Of a DNA stretch of 21,333 nucleotides, positions 1 through 6,743 are shown in pieces. Position 1 is the stretch's first letter; the number at the start of each line of letters is the position of its first letter. Under the pieces are notes generated by a model. It saw only the letters and a program-made list of their open reading frames with translations. It was not told the DNA's origin and did no database searches. Origin of the DNA: a bacterium (GTDB lineage: Bacteria; Spirochaetota; UBA4802; UBA5550); contig JAAENB010000451.1 of NCBI GenBank assembly GCA_024224995.1, positions 1 through 21,333 on the forward strand, given 5' to 3'. Both the position numbers and the translations under genes were made by a program.

Positions 1-72
1 ACATCTGCGGAGGTATTGCTCCGGCCATAGGTTACATTCCGGGTTGATATACCTTATATAGCCCGCTCTGCG

Positions 73-95
73 GGGTCAGGTGCTCTCAAGAAACT
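73..95 (+). repeat. Partial leader copy of the long stem-loop element
   Basis: The 23 bases here are identical to 233-255, exactly 160 bp further on. At 233-255 they form the beginning of the complete stem-loop element. Here the conserved TGCTCTCAAGAAACT is followed by unrelated sequence and no long stem, so this is a truncated or differently terminated copy. Confidence 0.75.
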
Positions 96-125
96 CTTTT
101 TAGACAGGGCCAGAAACCAGCCAGT

Positions 126-150
126 AAAGGCGTTGCACTGCAACGTCTCT
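126..150. repeat. Short hairpin repeat (GCGTTGCACTGCAACG family), copy 1
   Basis: An inverted repeat centred on GCGTTGCA-C-TGCAACG. Positions 128-150 are identical to 2781-2803. Similar palindromes with the core GTTGCA/TGCAAC are common intergenic repeats in several bacterial groups (general knowledge). The sequence after both copies is also related: GGAAACAGA follows at 179-187 and again at 2829-2837, so the repeat unit is longer than the hairpin. Confidence 0.75.
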
Positions 151-240
151 CAGAACCAAACCCTTGCCGGAGCATCTTCGGAAACAGACCCCGGTATCGA
201 CACAGTTTCTTCCGTATTTTTCCCGGCCAGCCGGGTCAGG

Positions 241-361
241 TGCTCTCAAGAAACTAAATTGTGCTTGTAAGCAGGCCAGGAAGGATTGACTCTTTGGATT
301 GCTGCGGAACTCACGTTGCTCAAACAGTCCTCACAACCCAAAGAGCCAATCCTTCCTGGCC
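241..361 (+). repeat. Long stem-loop intergenic element, copy 1
   Basis: It begins with a 24-nt leader (241-264) identical to 21196-21219. A 9-nt spacer follows, then a 28-nt arm (274-301), a 32-nt loop (302-333) and the complementary arm (334-361). The stem pairs at 26 of 28 positions; both mismatches are A opposite C. The loop matches the loop of copy 2 at 28 of 32 positions, with all differences inside one 5-nt block after GCGGAACTC. The arms differ substantially from those of copy 2 apart from the outer GGCC-GGAAG block, so it is pairing rather than sequence that is preserved. No transposase or target duplication is visible. Confidence 0.85.
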
Positions 362-524
362 ATATATAACCCGCGATAGTATTCAGTTTCTGATCTATTT
401 TTTCCCCGCCGGGGCTAATTCCCAAGCGCACCGAAAAAAATAAACTACTACCATCGTCACCAGAGACCGTTTTTAACAAAAAATTGTTGATAAATATCAG
501 AGCAGGTCAATTATTAGACTTATT

Positions 525-1688
525 ATGGAAAAAACCGAAAAAAATTATATCAAACTGACTGTTTTTAACACCCCGGCAGAAGCTCATATTATCAAAAATA
601 TGCTTGAAGGTAAGGGGATTGAAGCGTTTATACAACATGAGGATCTGAATTCCCTCTCCTGGGGAATCCCGGTAAACGAGGCCCTTGTGGAGCTCTGGGT
701 TGAGGAGGATAAATTTGAGGAAGCCCGGGCTTTGCTTGAGACCACAGATTTCACGAACTCCCCTGAGCCGGATTATTTAACCGAGGCGCCGGTTGCTGAA
801 GAGCAAACCGAAAAATCTTCAAGTTTGCTGAATTCTTTTATTAAGATATTTCTTGTTCTTGCTCTCTTTGTTGGCGGTATTTATATTTATTTTGTCCTGT
901 TTCCTACCCAAAATATGCTGATTACCCGTGCGTATAAATGTGCAATCGAAGAAAAATATGAAGAATCCAATAAATATGTCACCCAATTACTGGAAAAAGA
1001 AAAGGGAAATGACGAGTATTACCACTTGCGAGGTGACAATTATAGAATGTTAAAAGAGTACGATAAAGCACTGGTCGATTTAAACAAAGCTCTTCAAATA
1101 AAAAAATCACCAGCCAATTTCGAGGCCCGTGCTCTTTTATATTCTCATATGGAATTGTATGATAAAGCACTTGATGATATAAATCAAATATTAGAAAGTC
1201 AAAAGGATGGATACAGCCTTGGTTTGCGTGCCGATATATACCTGGAAATGAAATTATATGACAAAGCCATAAGGGATTATAGCCGCGCCTTAATACTAAA
1301 GCCCAATGCTGACTCTTTCGCATGGCGCGGTGACGCGTATGCGGAATTGGAATCCTATGAGGATGCGATTAGTGATTATACTGAAGCACTTGCATTAAAA
1401 AAAGATCCTTATTATTATACGCAAAGAGGATATGCCCATGCCTATTCCGGGTTGTTCGATAATGCCTTACAAGATATGGAAAAGGCAAAAGCTCTTAAAC
1501 CGGAGCTTTCGGAATTCTATTATAATTATGCCTGTATTTTTTCTTTAATGAAGAATCAAGAAAAAGCCTTATTCTATTTAGAACAAGCCATAAATAAGGG
1601 TTTTAACAATATAAAACATATGGAAGAAGACAGCGATTTGGACTTTATTAAACAAACCAAAGAATATTCCGCGCTTGTTAAAAAATAA
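525..1688 (+). CDS. DUF2007 domain protein with membrane anchor and TPR repeats
   Basis: A 387-residue protein of three parts. Residues about 6-72 resemble the DUF2007 'putative signal-transducing' domain (ILEGKGIEAF-like stretch, then WVEEDKFEEARALLE). A linker and one hydrophobic segment at about 104-126 follow. Residues about 135-385 are tandem tetratricopeptide repeats, with recurring YDKAL-D and A-ALKP patterns, ending in the acidic D-DLDFI tail common in bacterial TPR proteins. Topology is uncertain: no signal peptide precedes the DUF2007 part, so it is probably cytoplasmic with the TPR part outside, as in a bitopic protein. The start has only a weak, distant Shine-Dalgarno. The nitroreductase gene follows after 24 nt, suggesting cotranscription. 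TPRs imply protein binding; the partner is unknown. Confidence 0.85.
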   Translation: MEKTEKNYIKLTVFNTPAEAHIIKNMLEGKGIEAFIQHEDLNSLSWGIPVNEALVELWVEEDKFEEARALLETTDFTNSPEPDYLTEAPVAEEQTEKSSSLLNSFIKIFLVLALFVGGIYIYFVLFPTQNMLITRAYKCAIEEKYEESNKYVTQLLEKEKGNDEYYHLRGDNYRMLKEYDKALVDLNKALQIKKSPANFEARALLYSHMELYDKALDDINQILESQKDGYSLGLRADIYLEMKLYDKAIRDYSRALILKPNADSFAWRGDAYAELESYEDAISDYTEALALKKDPYYYTQRGYAHAYSGLFDNALQDMEKAKALKPELSEFYYNYACIFSLMKNQEKALFYLEQAINKGFNNIKHMEEDSDLDFIKQTKEYSALVKK

Positions 1689-1712
1689 AAACGTAAGAAG
1701 AGAGAGGTTATT

Positions 1713-2489
1713 ATGAGTGCAGACGCAAAAATTTTATCATCATCAACAGGAACCGATTATGTTGAAGAAGCTCCGGGGATTAATGCTGATGAATTCCAGA
1801 AAGTGATCGATTCCAGAAGATCGGTCCGTGTTTACGAAAAAACGCCAATTCCCGAAGACATTGTTAAAAAATGCCTTCATAACGCGGTCATGGCCCCTAA
1901 CTCATCAAATTTACAGCAATGGGAATTTTACCGGGTAAAAACCCCGGATATAAAAGCCGATTTGGTAAAAGCCTGTTTAGATCAGGTAGCAGCCAAAACC
2001 GCGGCAGAGCTTTTTGTGGTAGTTGCCCGCACCAAAACCTGGAAAGATAATGCCGCGGAAATGCTGGAGCTCTTTGAAAAGGGCGGTGATAAAACCCCTG
2101 CTATGGCAATCAAGTATTATAAAAAACTCGTGCCCTTTGTCTATTCCATGGGCGTATTCGGTCTTTTGGGAATGGTTAAACGGCTCATTTACTTTTTCAA
2201 AGGAATCTCCACCCCAATAATCCGGGAACCCGTTACCAGGAACCATATTAAACTCTGGGCAGTAAAATCAACAGCCCTGGGCGCGGAAAACCTCATGCTC
2301 TCTCTTCGAGCTTACGGCTACGACAGCTGTCCCATGGAAGGGTACGATTCCAAACGGATCAAAAAACTCCTGGGGCTTTCCCGGGATTCTGTTGTGGTAA
2401 TGGTTATCTCCGCAGGGAAAAGAGCTGCCGGAGGAATTTACGGACCCAGGATACGGTTCGATTCTTCACGGTTTATTAAGCACGTTTAG
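1713..2489 (+). CDS. Nitroreductase family protein (FMN-dependent)
   Basis: A 258-residue flavoprotein of the nitroreductase superfamily, whose members use FMN and NAD(P)H to reduce nitro compounds, quinones or related substrates. The N-terminal part carries the usual FMN-phosphate-binding arginine cluster RRSVR (residues 35-39) and the helix and loop VMAPNSSNLQQWEF (59-72). The C-terminal part has the typical LGAENLMLSLRAYGYDSCPMEG segment (broken by no gap) that precedes the second flavin-contacting region. A long middle insertion (about 120-175) with hydrophobic stretches may form a substrate lid or membrane-contacting region. A GAGAGG ribosome-binding site lies just before the ATG. The natural substrate cannot be told from sequence. 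It follows the DUF2007-TPR gene closely. Confidence 0.88.
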   Translation: MSADAKILSSSTGTDYVEEAPGINADEFQKVIDSRRSVRVYEKTPIPEDIVKKCLHNAVMAPNSSNLQQWEFYRVKTPDIKADLVKACLDQVAAKTAAELFVVVARTKTWKDNAAEMLELFEKGGDKTPAMAIKYYKKLVPFVYSMGVFGLLGMVKRLIYFFKGISTPIIREPVTRNHIKLWAVKSTALGAENLMLSLRAYGYDSCPMEGYDSKRIKKLLGLSRDSVVVMVISAGKRAAGGIYGPRIRFDSSRFIKHV

Positions 2490-2574
2490 GGGAGGAGGTG
2501 ATCGGTTAAGAATGACACCAGCGGTTTACAATGAGCCAATTCCATCGGGATATAGCATGGGGCTCTGCTCTGCT

Positions 2575-2595
2575 CCCGGGGTTAAAAACCCCGGG
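2575..2595. repeat. Hairpin repeat, 9-bp GC-rich stem
   Basis: CCCGGGGTT, loop AAA, AACCCCGGG: a perfect 9-bp stem. A related stem, CGGGGTT-TC-AACCCCG, is found at 2717-2732, so the two are probably members of one family of 'GGGGTT-AACCCC' intergenic repeats. Confidence 0.75.
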
Positions 2596-2716
2596 CTACA
2601 TGACTACACCCCTCCGGGGTGTTTCTGGTATGGGAACGAATCGCCCGCAGGGCATTGGTTGATCATTGGTTGATGCTGCCCATGACAGAATCGCCCCGGG
2701 GCGACGTATTGTAGCT

Positions 2717-2732
2717 CGGGGTTTCAACCCCG
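2717..2732. repeat. Hairpin repeat, GGGGTT/AACCCC family
   Basis: CGGGGTT, loop TC, AACCCCG. It is preceded by TTGTAGCT, a flank frequently seen with this kind of dispersed repeat. It is a shorter relative of the stem at 2575-2595. Confidence 0.7.
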
Positions 2733-2778
2733 TGGGACAGAGCAGGGCTCCGGTTAAAATCTTCGGGAACATGCCCGT

Positions 2779-2803
2779 AGAGGCGTTGCACTGCAACGTC
2801 TCT
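2779..2803. repeat. Short hairpin repeat (GCGTTGCACTGCAACG family), copy 2
   Basis: A 12-bp inverted repeat with a single central base and one G-T position in the stem. Bases 2781-2803 are identical to 128-150. It lies 44 bp beyond the stop codon of the TPR lipoprotein gene on the minus strand and could act on the 3' end of that transcript. Confidence 0.75.
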
Positions 2804-2846
2804 GAAACCGCCCCAGGACAACATCCCCGGAAACAGAACCATTTAT

Positions 2847-3938
2847 TTACCGGGTCAACTTTTTAAAATCTTCATCCCCCCGGTAAAACGTAAAATCAAC
2901 ATCGCCCCGGGCATGTTTTTTAAGACCGGGACGGTTTTTCAGGGCCAGGGAAAGATAGAGCAATGCCTGTTTTTTGTTCTTTTGAAGCGCGTAATTACAG
3001 GCAAGATTATAATAAGCTGTGGCGTGTTTTGGATTTAACGATACCACTTTTTTATAATATGTAACGGCCTGGGCCCGCTTGTTCAGCTTCTCCGAAGCAA
3101 CACCCAGGTTAAAATAAATATCCGCGTTTTTCGGTTTTATCTCAAGAGCTTTTTTGAACGCCCCGATTGAAGCTTCATATTTTTTTTGCGTACCGTAAAC
3201 AACACCCAGGGCCAGCCAGGCACCGCTGTATTTCGGCTGAACAGCAACGGCTTTTTTAAACGCCTGGGTAGCTCCGGCAAAGTCTTTTTGTTGAAAATAG
3301 ACCTGCCCCATATCGTGCCAGGCCCGGCTTGCTTTTGGCTTTAAAACAATGACCTTTTTGTAGGCGGCAATGGCTTTGCCGTAATCTTTTTGGGCCCTGT
3401 ACACAGCAGCCAGATCCATATAGGCTTGCGGGAATTCGGGGTAGCGTTTTATGGCTTCTTTTATCCACCGGGCCGCGCTGCTGTAGTCCTTTTTGGCAGT
3501 ATAGGCAGCTCCCATGTTAAACCGCGCAAGAACATCATTGGGGTTCAGGTCTACTGATTTCTTGAACGCATGAATGGCATTGTCGAAATCACGGATTTCC
3601 AGGTAAACGTTTCCCAGGTTATACCAGGCAAGCATATCTCTCGGGTCGAGTTTAAGGGCTTTTTTATAGGCAGCAACAGAACCTTTGATGTTTTCATTTT
3701 TATAAGAGCTTCCGGCAAGTCCCAGGTACGCGGCGGTAAGATTTGGATTAAGTTTGATAGCGTTCTTATAGGCGGCAATGGCCCCTGAAAGATCCCCTTT
3801 TTTATCGAGCTGGTCTCCCTGTTTGAGAAAGCCCTGAGCAGCGGGAGACGTTTTTACCGGAGCATGGGAGGAGCAGGATACGGCGAAAACAGCTAAAATT
3901 GCGAATAGTATTGTTTTACGAATAATGTTTATCATCAT
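2847..3938 (-). CDS. TPR-repeat lipoprotein
   Basis: A 363-residue predicted lipoprotein. Residues 1-21 form a signal peptide (positively charged IIRK start, hydrophobic core) ending in the lipobox AVSC, with Cys22 as the lipidated residue. From about residue 33 to 345 there are eight to nine back-to-back tetratricopeptide repeats with the usual W/Y-LG-Y and A---KA--L-P pattern. The C-terminus (GDVDFTFYRGDEDFKKLTR) resembles the acidic tail of the TPR protein at 525-1688. Lipidated TPR proteins usually act as periplasmic or outer-membrane scaffolds for secretion, polymer export or cell-wall machinery; nothing here identifies the partner. The start is the first of two consecutive ATG codons, 5 nt after an AGGA Shine-Dalgarno. 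It is transcribed alone. Confidence 0.88.
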   Translation of the reverse strand: MMINIIRKTILFAILAVFAVSCSSHAPVKTSPAAQGFLKQGDQLDKKGDLSGAIAAYKNAIKLNPNLTAAYLGLAGSSYKNENIKGSVAAYKKALKLDPRDMLAWYNLGNVYLEIRDFDNAIHAFKKSVDLNPNDVLARFNMGAAYTAKKDYSSAARWIKEAIKRYPEFPQAYMDLAAVYRAQKDYGKAIAAYKKVIVLKPKASRAWHDMGQVYFQQKDFAGATQAFKKAVAVQPKYSGAWLALGVVYGTQKKYEASIGAFKKALEIKPKNADIYFNLGVASEKLNKRAQAVTYYKKVVSLNPKHATAYYNLACNYALQKNKKQALLYLSLALKNRPGLKKHARGDVDFTFYRGDEDFKKLTR

Positions 3939-3971
3939 ATCTTTCCTGTTTTTTTAAACATATTTTTTTTG

Positions 3972-4009
3972 TTGGCCAAAATCGGCCAAATTTTCTACTA
4001 TATAGTATA
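3972..4009 (-). promoter_or_regulatory. Possible promoter and operator of the TPR lipoprotein gene
   Basis: Read on the minus strand, TATACT at 4009-4004 is a good -10 candidate, although the matching -35 is poor. Downstream of it lies TTGGCC-AAAATC-GGCCAA (3972-3989), a 6-bp inverted repeat. The same bases can also be read as the direct repeat GGCCAAA spaced 10 bp (3974-3980 and 3984-3990). Position and symmetry suit a repressor-binding site, but this is inference. Confidence 0.35.
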
Positions 4010-4081
4010 CGATATAACAAAAACATGAAAGAACTATTTATTAACGCGGGAGGTAAATACTGTTCAGACCTGGAAACCAGC

Positions 4082-4132
4082 TTGACAACATATCGTTATT
4101 TTGATATATTATTATCATAATATTGATATATT
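4082..4132 (+). promoter_or_regulatory. Promoter and operator of the toxin-antitoxin operon
   Basis: TTGACA (4082-4087) and TATATT (4105-4110) are separated by exactly 17 bp, a near-consensus sigma-70 type promoter. The -10 box is embedded in the inverted repeat ATATTAT-TATC-ATAATAT (4106-4123). TTGATATATT also occurs twice, at 4101-4110 and 4123-4132, 22 bp apart, about two turns of the helix. Such symmetry over the -10 is typical of autorepressed toxin-antitoxin operons, where the antitoxin or the complex binds the promoter. Confidence 0.75.
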
Positions 4133-4148
4133 CATACCGGGGATAATT

Positions 4149-4412
4149 ATGCCAAAAATACGACCAAGTTCGGATTTGCGAAACCATTTTAACGAGATAT
4201 CCGAGATATGCCACCAGGAGAAAGAACCTGTTTTTATTACCAGGCAGGGGAAAGAAGATCTTGTTATTATGAGCCACGCATATTATGAAATGCTCAGCAA
4301 CCGGCTCGAACTCTACAGGAAACTGGGCGAAGCAGAGGCTCTGGATGCCGCAGGGGAAAGCGGCATTTCCCATAATGAAATGATGAAAAGACTAAAAGAC
4401 AGGCTTGAATGA
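4149..4412 (+). CDS. Type II antitoxin, Phd/YefM family
   Basis: An 87-residue antitoxin. The N-terminal half (IRPSSDLRNHFNEISEIC, then EPVFITRQGKEDLVIMSHAYYEML) is the characteristic Phd/YefM DNA-binding fold: a short strand, a helix, the 'ITRQGKEDLVIMS' hairpin and a second helix. The C-terminal third is charged and probably becomes ordered only when bound to the toxin. The ATG at 4149 is chosen over the upstream ATG at 4101 because GGGG lies 7-8 nt before it, the upstream one lies inside the promoter, and the Phd fold starts right here. The last four bases overlap the toxin start (ATGA), indicating translational coupling. It should neutralise the toxin and repress the operon. Confidence 0.9.
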   Translation: MPKIRPSSDLRNHFNEISEICHQEKEPVFITRQGKEDLVIMSHAYYEMLSNRLELYRKLGEAEALDAAGESGISHNEMMKRLKDRLE

Positions 4413-4714
4413 GCAAACGGTATACAATTAAATACTTAAAAACTGCCGAGCAAGACCTCTATGATATTTTTGATTACATAAAAAAAGACAATCCAACAGC
4501 AGCCCGGACAATATTAGAAAAAATCGACAAAGGAGCTCTCTCTTTAGCAGACAATCCCGAATCAGGAATTATTCCAAAAGATATACATCTTAAAAATGCC
4601 GGATACCGAATCCTTATAATAGAAAAGTATCTTCTGTTTTATATCGTCAAACAAAAAACCATTCAAATACGCAGAGTGCTGCATGGTTCCCGGAATTATC
4701 CTTTCCTGTTTTAA
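4409..4714 (+). CDS. RelE/ParE family toxin
   Basis: A 101-residue protein of the RelE/ParE superfamily. It shows the expected order: YTIKYLKTAEQDLYDIFDYI (first strand and helix), a helix with AARTILEKIDKGALSLADNPESG, then the strand-rich end GYRILIIEKYLLFYIV and IQIRRVLHGSRNYPFLF. The terminal R-VLHGSRNY pattern is closest to the ParE/YoeB-like branch. RelE members cleave mRNA in the ribosome, whereas ParE members act on gyrase; sequence alone does not decide which. It overlaps the antitoxin by 4 bases and converges on the asparagine synthetase gene, whose stop codon is only 11 bp away. Confidence 0.9.
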   Translation: MSKRYTIKYLKTAEQDLYDIFDYIKKDNPTAARTILEKIDKGALSLADNPESGIIPKDIHLKNAGYRILIIEKYLLFYIVKQKTIQIRRVLHGSRNYPFLF

Positions 4715-4725
4715 CGTAAACGGCC

Positions 4726-6648
4726 TTAGCCCAAATAGCACTTCCACCACAGAACAAAATTAAGCAGGGTCCAGACCTGGCCGGAATAGAGCCCCTGGTT
4801 CACCAGCGCGGAAACAGCCTTTTTATCCAGGAGACCGGTGCTATCGCAGAACGATAGCAGTTCTTTGGAAACATACTCACGAATATCGTTAAAAAGCCAG
4901 TCTTTCATGGGAACGGAAAAACCCTGTTTTTTCCGTTTGCGGATATTTTCGGGAACATGTCCCCGGGCAGTTTGTTTTAAGATATATTTTAACTCACCGT
5001 TTCGAAGCTTAAAATCAGCCGGAATACGAAGGGCAAGTTCAACAAGCCGGTAATCAAGAAAGGGAACCCGTGCCTCAAGACCCGCGGCCATGGTCATTTT
5101 ATCAATCCGCATGAGCAGCAGATCGGGAAGGCGAAACCGAAGATCGAGATATGACATCCAGTTAAGGTCCGATTGTTCAAGAGAACTCTGCTCAAAATCG
5201 GAACGGATACCGGAAATAGCCTCCCAGGAAGAGAACTCTTTAAACTGCGTTCTCAGTTTTTGCGATAAAACCTGCCGTTTCATGGTTTCCGTAAAAGATT
5301 CCGCGCCCCCCCAGAAGAGGGGCTGCCCTGCCAGGTCTCTCCTGAGCCATTCATAATACCCGTGATCCGTTCTCCCCATAAGGGCGATAGAGCCCATAAC
5401 AGTCTTTTTAAACAGACCGGGCAGGGGCAAGCGGGTTTTTCTTTGAAGGTTCAATACCCGTTTCCAGTCTTCATATCCGCAAAAAAGCTCATCAGCCCCT
5501 TCACCAACCTGGCAGACTTTAACCCCATTATCCCGGGCAAAGCAGGAAAGATAATAGAGCGGAATGCAGACCGGGTCCGCAAGGGGCTCATCCTGGAGCC
5601 TGGCCATTTCCGGAAGAAAGGCAGAAAGGTCTTCACGGGAAAGAAGCAGTTTATGGAATTCCACCCCCAGGGCCTGAGCAGCCTGCTCAGCAAAGTGAAG
5701 TTCATTCCGGTAACTATCACCCTGTTCTTTATATCCAACTGAAAATGTTTTAATCGCCGAATTGGAACCGGTACAGTTTTTTGAAAAAAGGGCGCTGTTC
5801 AGCGTGGAGTCGATCCCGCCGGAAAGAAAAATCCCCACAGGAACATCGCTAACCCCGCGCCATTGAACCGAATCTTTAAGGGATTCATATAGCTGCGCGG
5901 CAATATCATCCTCATTGACCTGTTCCGGCAAAGTTCCCGGGAATGAATTGTTATGCCCGATATTCCAGAACCGGTGTTCAAAAATATCACCATTCTCACG
6001 GATCCTGAGCCATGAACCGGGCTGTAATTTTTTAATTCCCGCGAACATGGTATGGGGGGCAGGGGAGACCCGGAACGAAAGATAGTGAAAAAAAGCTTCT
6101 TCGTTAAGAGCCCGCTTTTGCCCGGGGTCCGTAAGGAGGGCCTTAATTTCCGAGGCAAAGGTTATTCTGTTATTGTGAACACTATAGTAAAGCGGTTTAA
6201 TACCAATATGATCCCGCGCAAGCCAGAGTTCATGTTTTTTTTCGTCCCAGAGCGCGAAAGCAAACATACCGTATAATTTTTCCACACAGGCAATTCCCCA
6301 CTCTTCAAAAGCATGGAGAATAACCTCAGCGTCGGAATGATCGGTTTTCCATTGATGCCTGCCGGATTTTTCCAGTTCTTCCCTGAGAAGGGCATAGTTA
6401 TAAATGGCACCGTTAAAAACAAGGCGGAGAGACCCGTCTTCATTCGCCATAGGCTGGGAAGCAGCTTCTGAAAGATCAATGATCTCCAGCCGCCGGTGTC
6501 CCAGGCCAATATTCTGCTTTGTCGATATCCAGGTCCCGAATCCATCAGGCCCGCGGTGAGCCATAGCCTCCCGCATCCCCGTAACAAAGGATTCCGTAAC
6601 CTGAAAATTAGACTGCGCAAAACCGAAAACCCCAGCAATACCACACAT
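4726..6648 (-). CDS. asnB: Asparagine synthetase, glutamine-hydrolysing
   Basis: A 640-residue class II amidotransferase converting aspartate, glutamine and ATP to asparagine. Cys2 (MCGIAGVFG) is the N-terminal nucleophile of the glutaminase domain, followed by AHRGPDGFG (30-38), the arginine of GHRRLEIIDLS (50-60) and SDAEVI (105-110). The synthetase domain has the PP-loop SGGIDS (276-281), EGADELFCGY and the ARVPFLDYRLVE region. Length and order are normal for AsnB. One oddity: the glutamine-binding motif, usually NGEIYN, reads NGAIYNY (79-85), replacing the glutamate that contacts substrate in E. coli AsnB (Glu76). AsnB-like proteins also occur in surface-polysaccharide and lasso-peptide loci, but no such genes are here. 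There is no Shine-Dalgarno: a heptad repeat ends 4 nt before the ATG. It follows the phosphohexomutase gene on the same strand. Confidence 0.88.
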   Translation of the reverse strand: MCGIAGVFGFAQSNFQVTESFVTGMREAMAHRGPDGFGTWISTKQNIGLGHRRLEIIDLSEAASQPMANEDGSLRLVFNGAIYNYALLREELEKSGRHQWKTDHSDAEVILHAFEEWGIACVEKLYGMFAFALWDEKKHELWLARDHIGIKPLYYSVHNNRITFASEIKALLTDPGQKRALNEEAFFHYLSFRVSPAPHTMFAGIKKLQPGSWLRIRENGDIFEHRFWNIGHNNSFPGTLPEQVNEDDIAAQLYESLKDSVQWRGVSDVPVGIFLSGGIDSTLNSALFSKNCTGSNSAIKTFSVGYKEQGDSYRNELHFAEQAAQALGVEFHKLLLSREDLSAFLPEMARLQDEPLADPVCIPLYYLSCFARDNGVKVCQVGEGADELFCGYEDWKRVLNLQRKTRLPLPGLFKKTVMGSIALMGRTDHGYYEWLRRDLAGQPLFWGGAESFTETMKRQVLSQKLRTQFKEFSSWEAISGIRSDFEQSSLEQSDLNWMSYLDLRFRLPDLLLMRIDKMTMAAGLEARVPFLDYRLVELALRIPADFKLRNGELKYILKQTARGHVPENIRKRKKQGFSVPMKDWLFNDIREYVSKELLSFCDSTGLLDKKAVSALVNQGLYSGQVWTLLNFVLWWKCYLG

Positions 6649-6652
6649 AATC

Positions 6653-6743
6653 TTGAAGTTTGAAGTTCGAGGTTTGAAGTTTGAGGTTTTTTTAAAGAGC
6701 GCTTCTTAACTTCAAACTTCAAACTTCAAACTTTAAACTTTTT
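6653..6743. repeat. Inverted pair of heptanucleotide tandem arrays
   Basis: The left array has five consecutive 7-nt units (TTGAAGT, TTGAAGT, TCGAGGT, TTGAAGT, TTGAGGT; 6653-6687). The right array has the complementary unit ACTTCAA three times, then ACTTTAA (6709-6736), with further T-rich remnants up to the phosphohexomutase stop. The arrays can pair over about 28 bp, with a 21-nt spacer. Together they fill the whole space between the phosphohexomutase and asnB on the minus strand, so the asnB leader is almost entirely repeat. Heptanucleotide tandem repeats of this type are known as STRR sequences in cyanobacteria. Confidence 0.85.

Larger units (their letters stand above)
1..524. other. Gene-free intergenic stretch made of dispersed repeats
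   Basis: No convincing coding region lies here; the short open frames have no ribosome-binding site and run through inverted repeats. The stretch holds a truncated leader repeat (73-95), a 25-nt hairpin repeat (126-150) and a complete long stem-loop element (241-361), listed separately. Two small hairpins are also visible near the left edge: CGGAG/CTCCG around 8-23 and CCCGC/GCGGG around 62-75. The short string TATATAGCCCGC at 54-65 resembles TATATAACCCGC at 363-374, just after the complete element, so the left edge may be the tail of another copy cut by the window. This last point is inference. Confidence 0.7.
2490..2846. other. Cluster of small GC-rich hairpin repeats
   Basis: A gene-free 357-bp stretch between the nitroreductase and the convergent TPR lipoprotein gene. 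Hairpins seen in order: CCCGGGGTT/AACCCCGGG (2575-2595), ACACCCC/GGGGTGT (2606-2622), the 14-nt palindrome TCGCCCCGGGGCGA (2691-2704), CGGGGTT/AACCCCG (2717-2732) and the GCGTTGCACTGCAACG hairpin (2779-2803). A direct repeat of ATTGGTTGAT occurs around 2654-2674. At 2499-2508 the string TGATCGGTTAAG recalls the heptad array near 19064. The cluster could stop transcription from both converging genes, but none of the stems is followed by a clear T-run. Confidence 0.75.

Noticed and set aside
246..479. Open frames on both strands through the stem-loop element (77 and 60 codons)
   Set aside because: They are read through an inverted repeat, have no ribosome-binding site and their products mirror the repeat arms; the element is better explained as non-coding.
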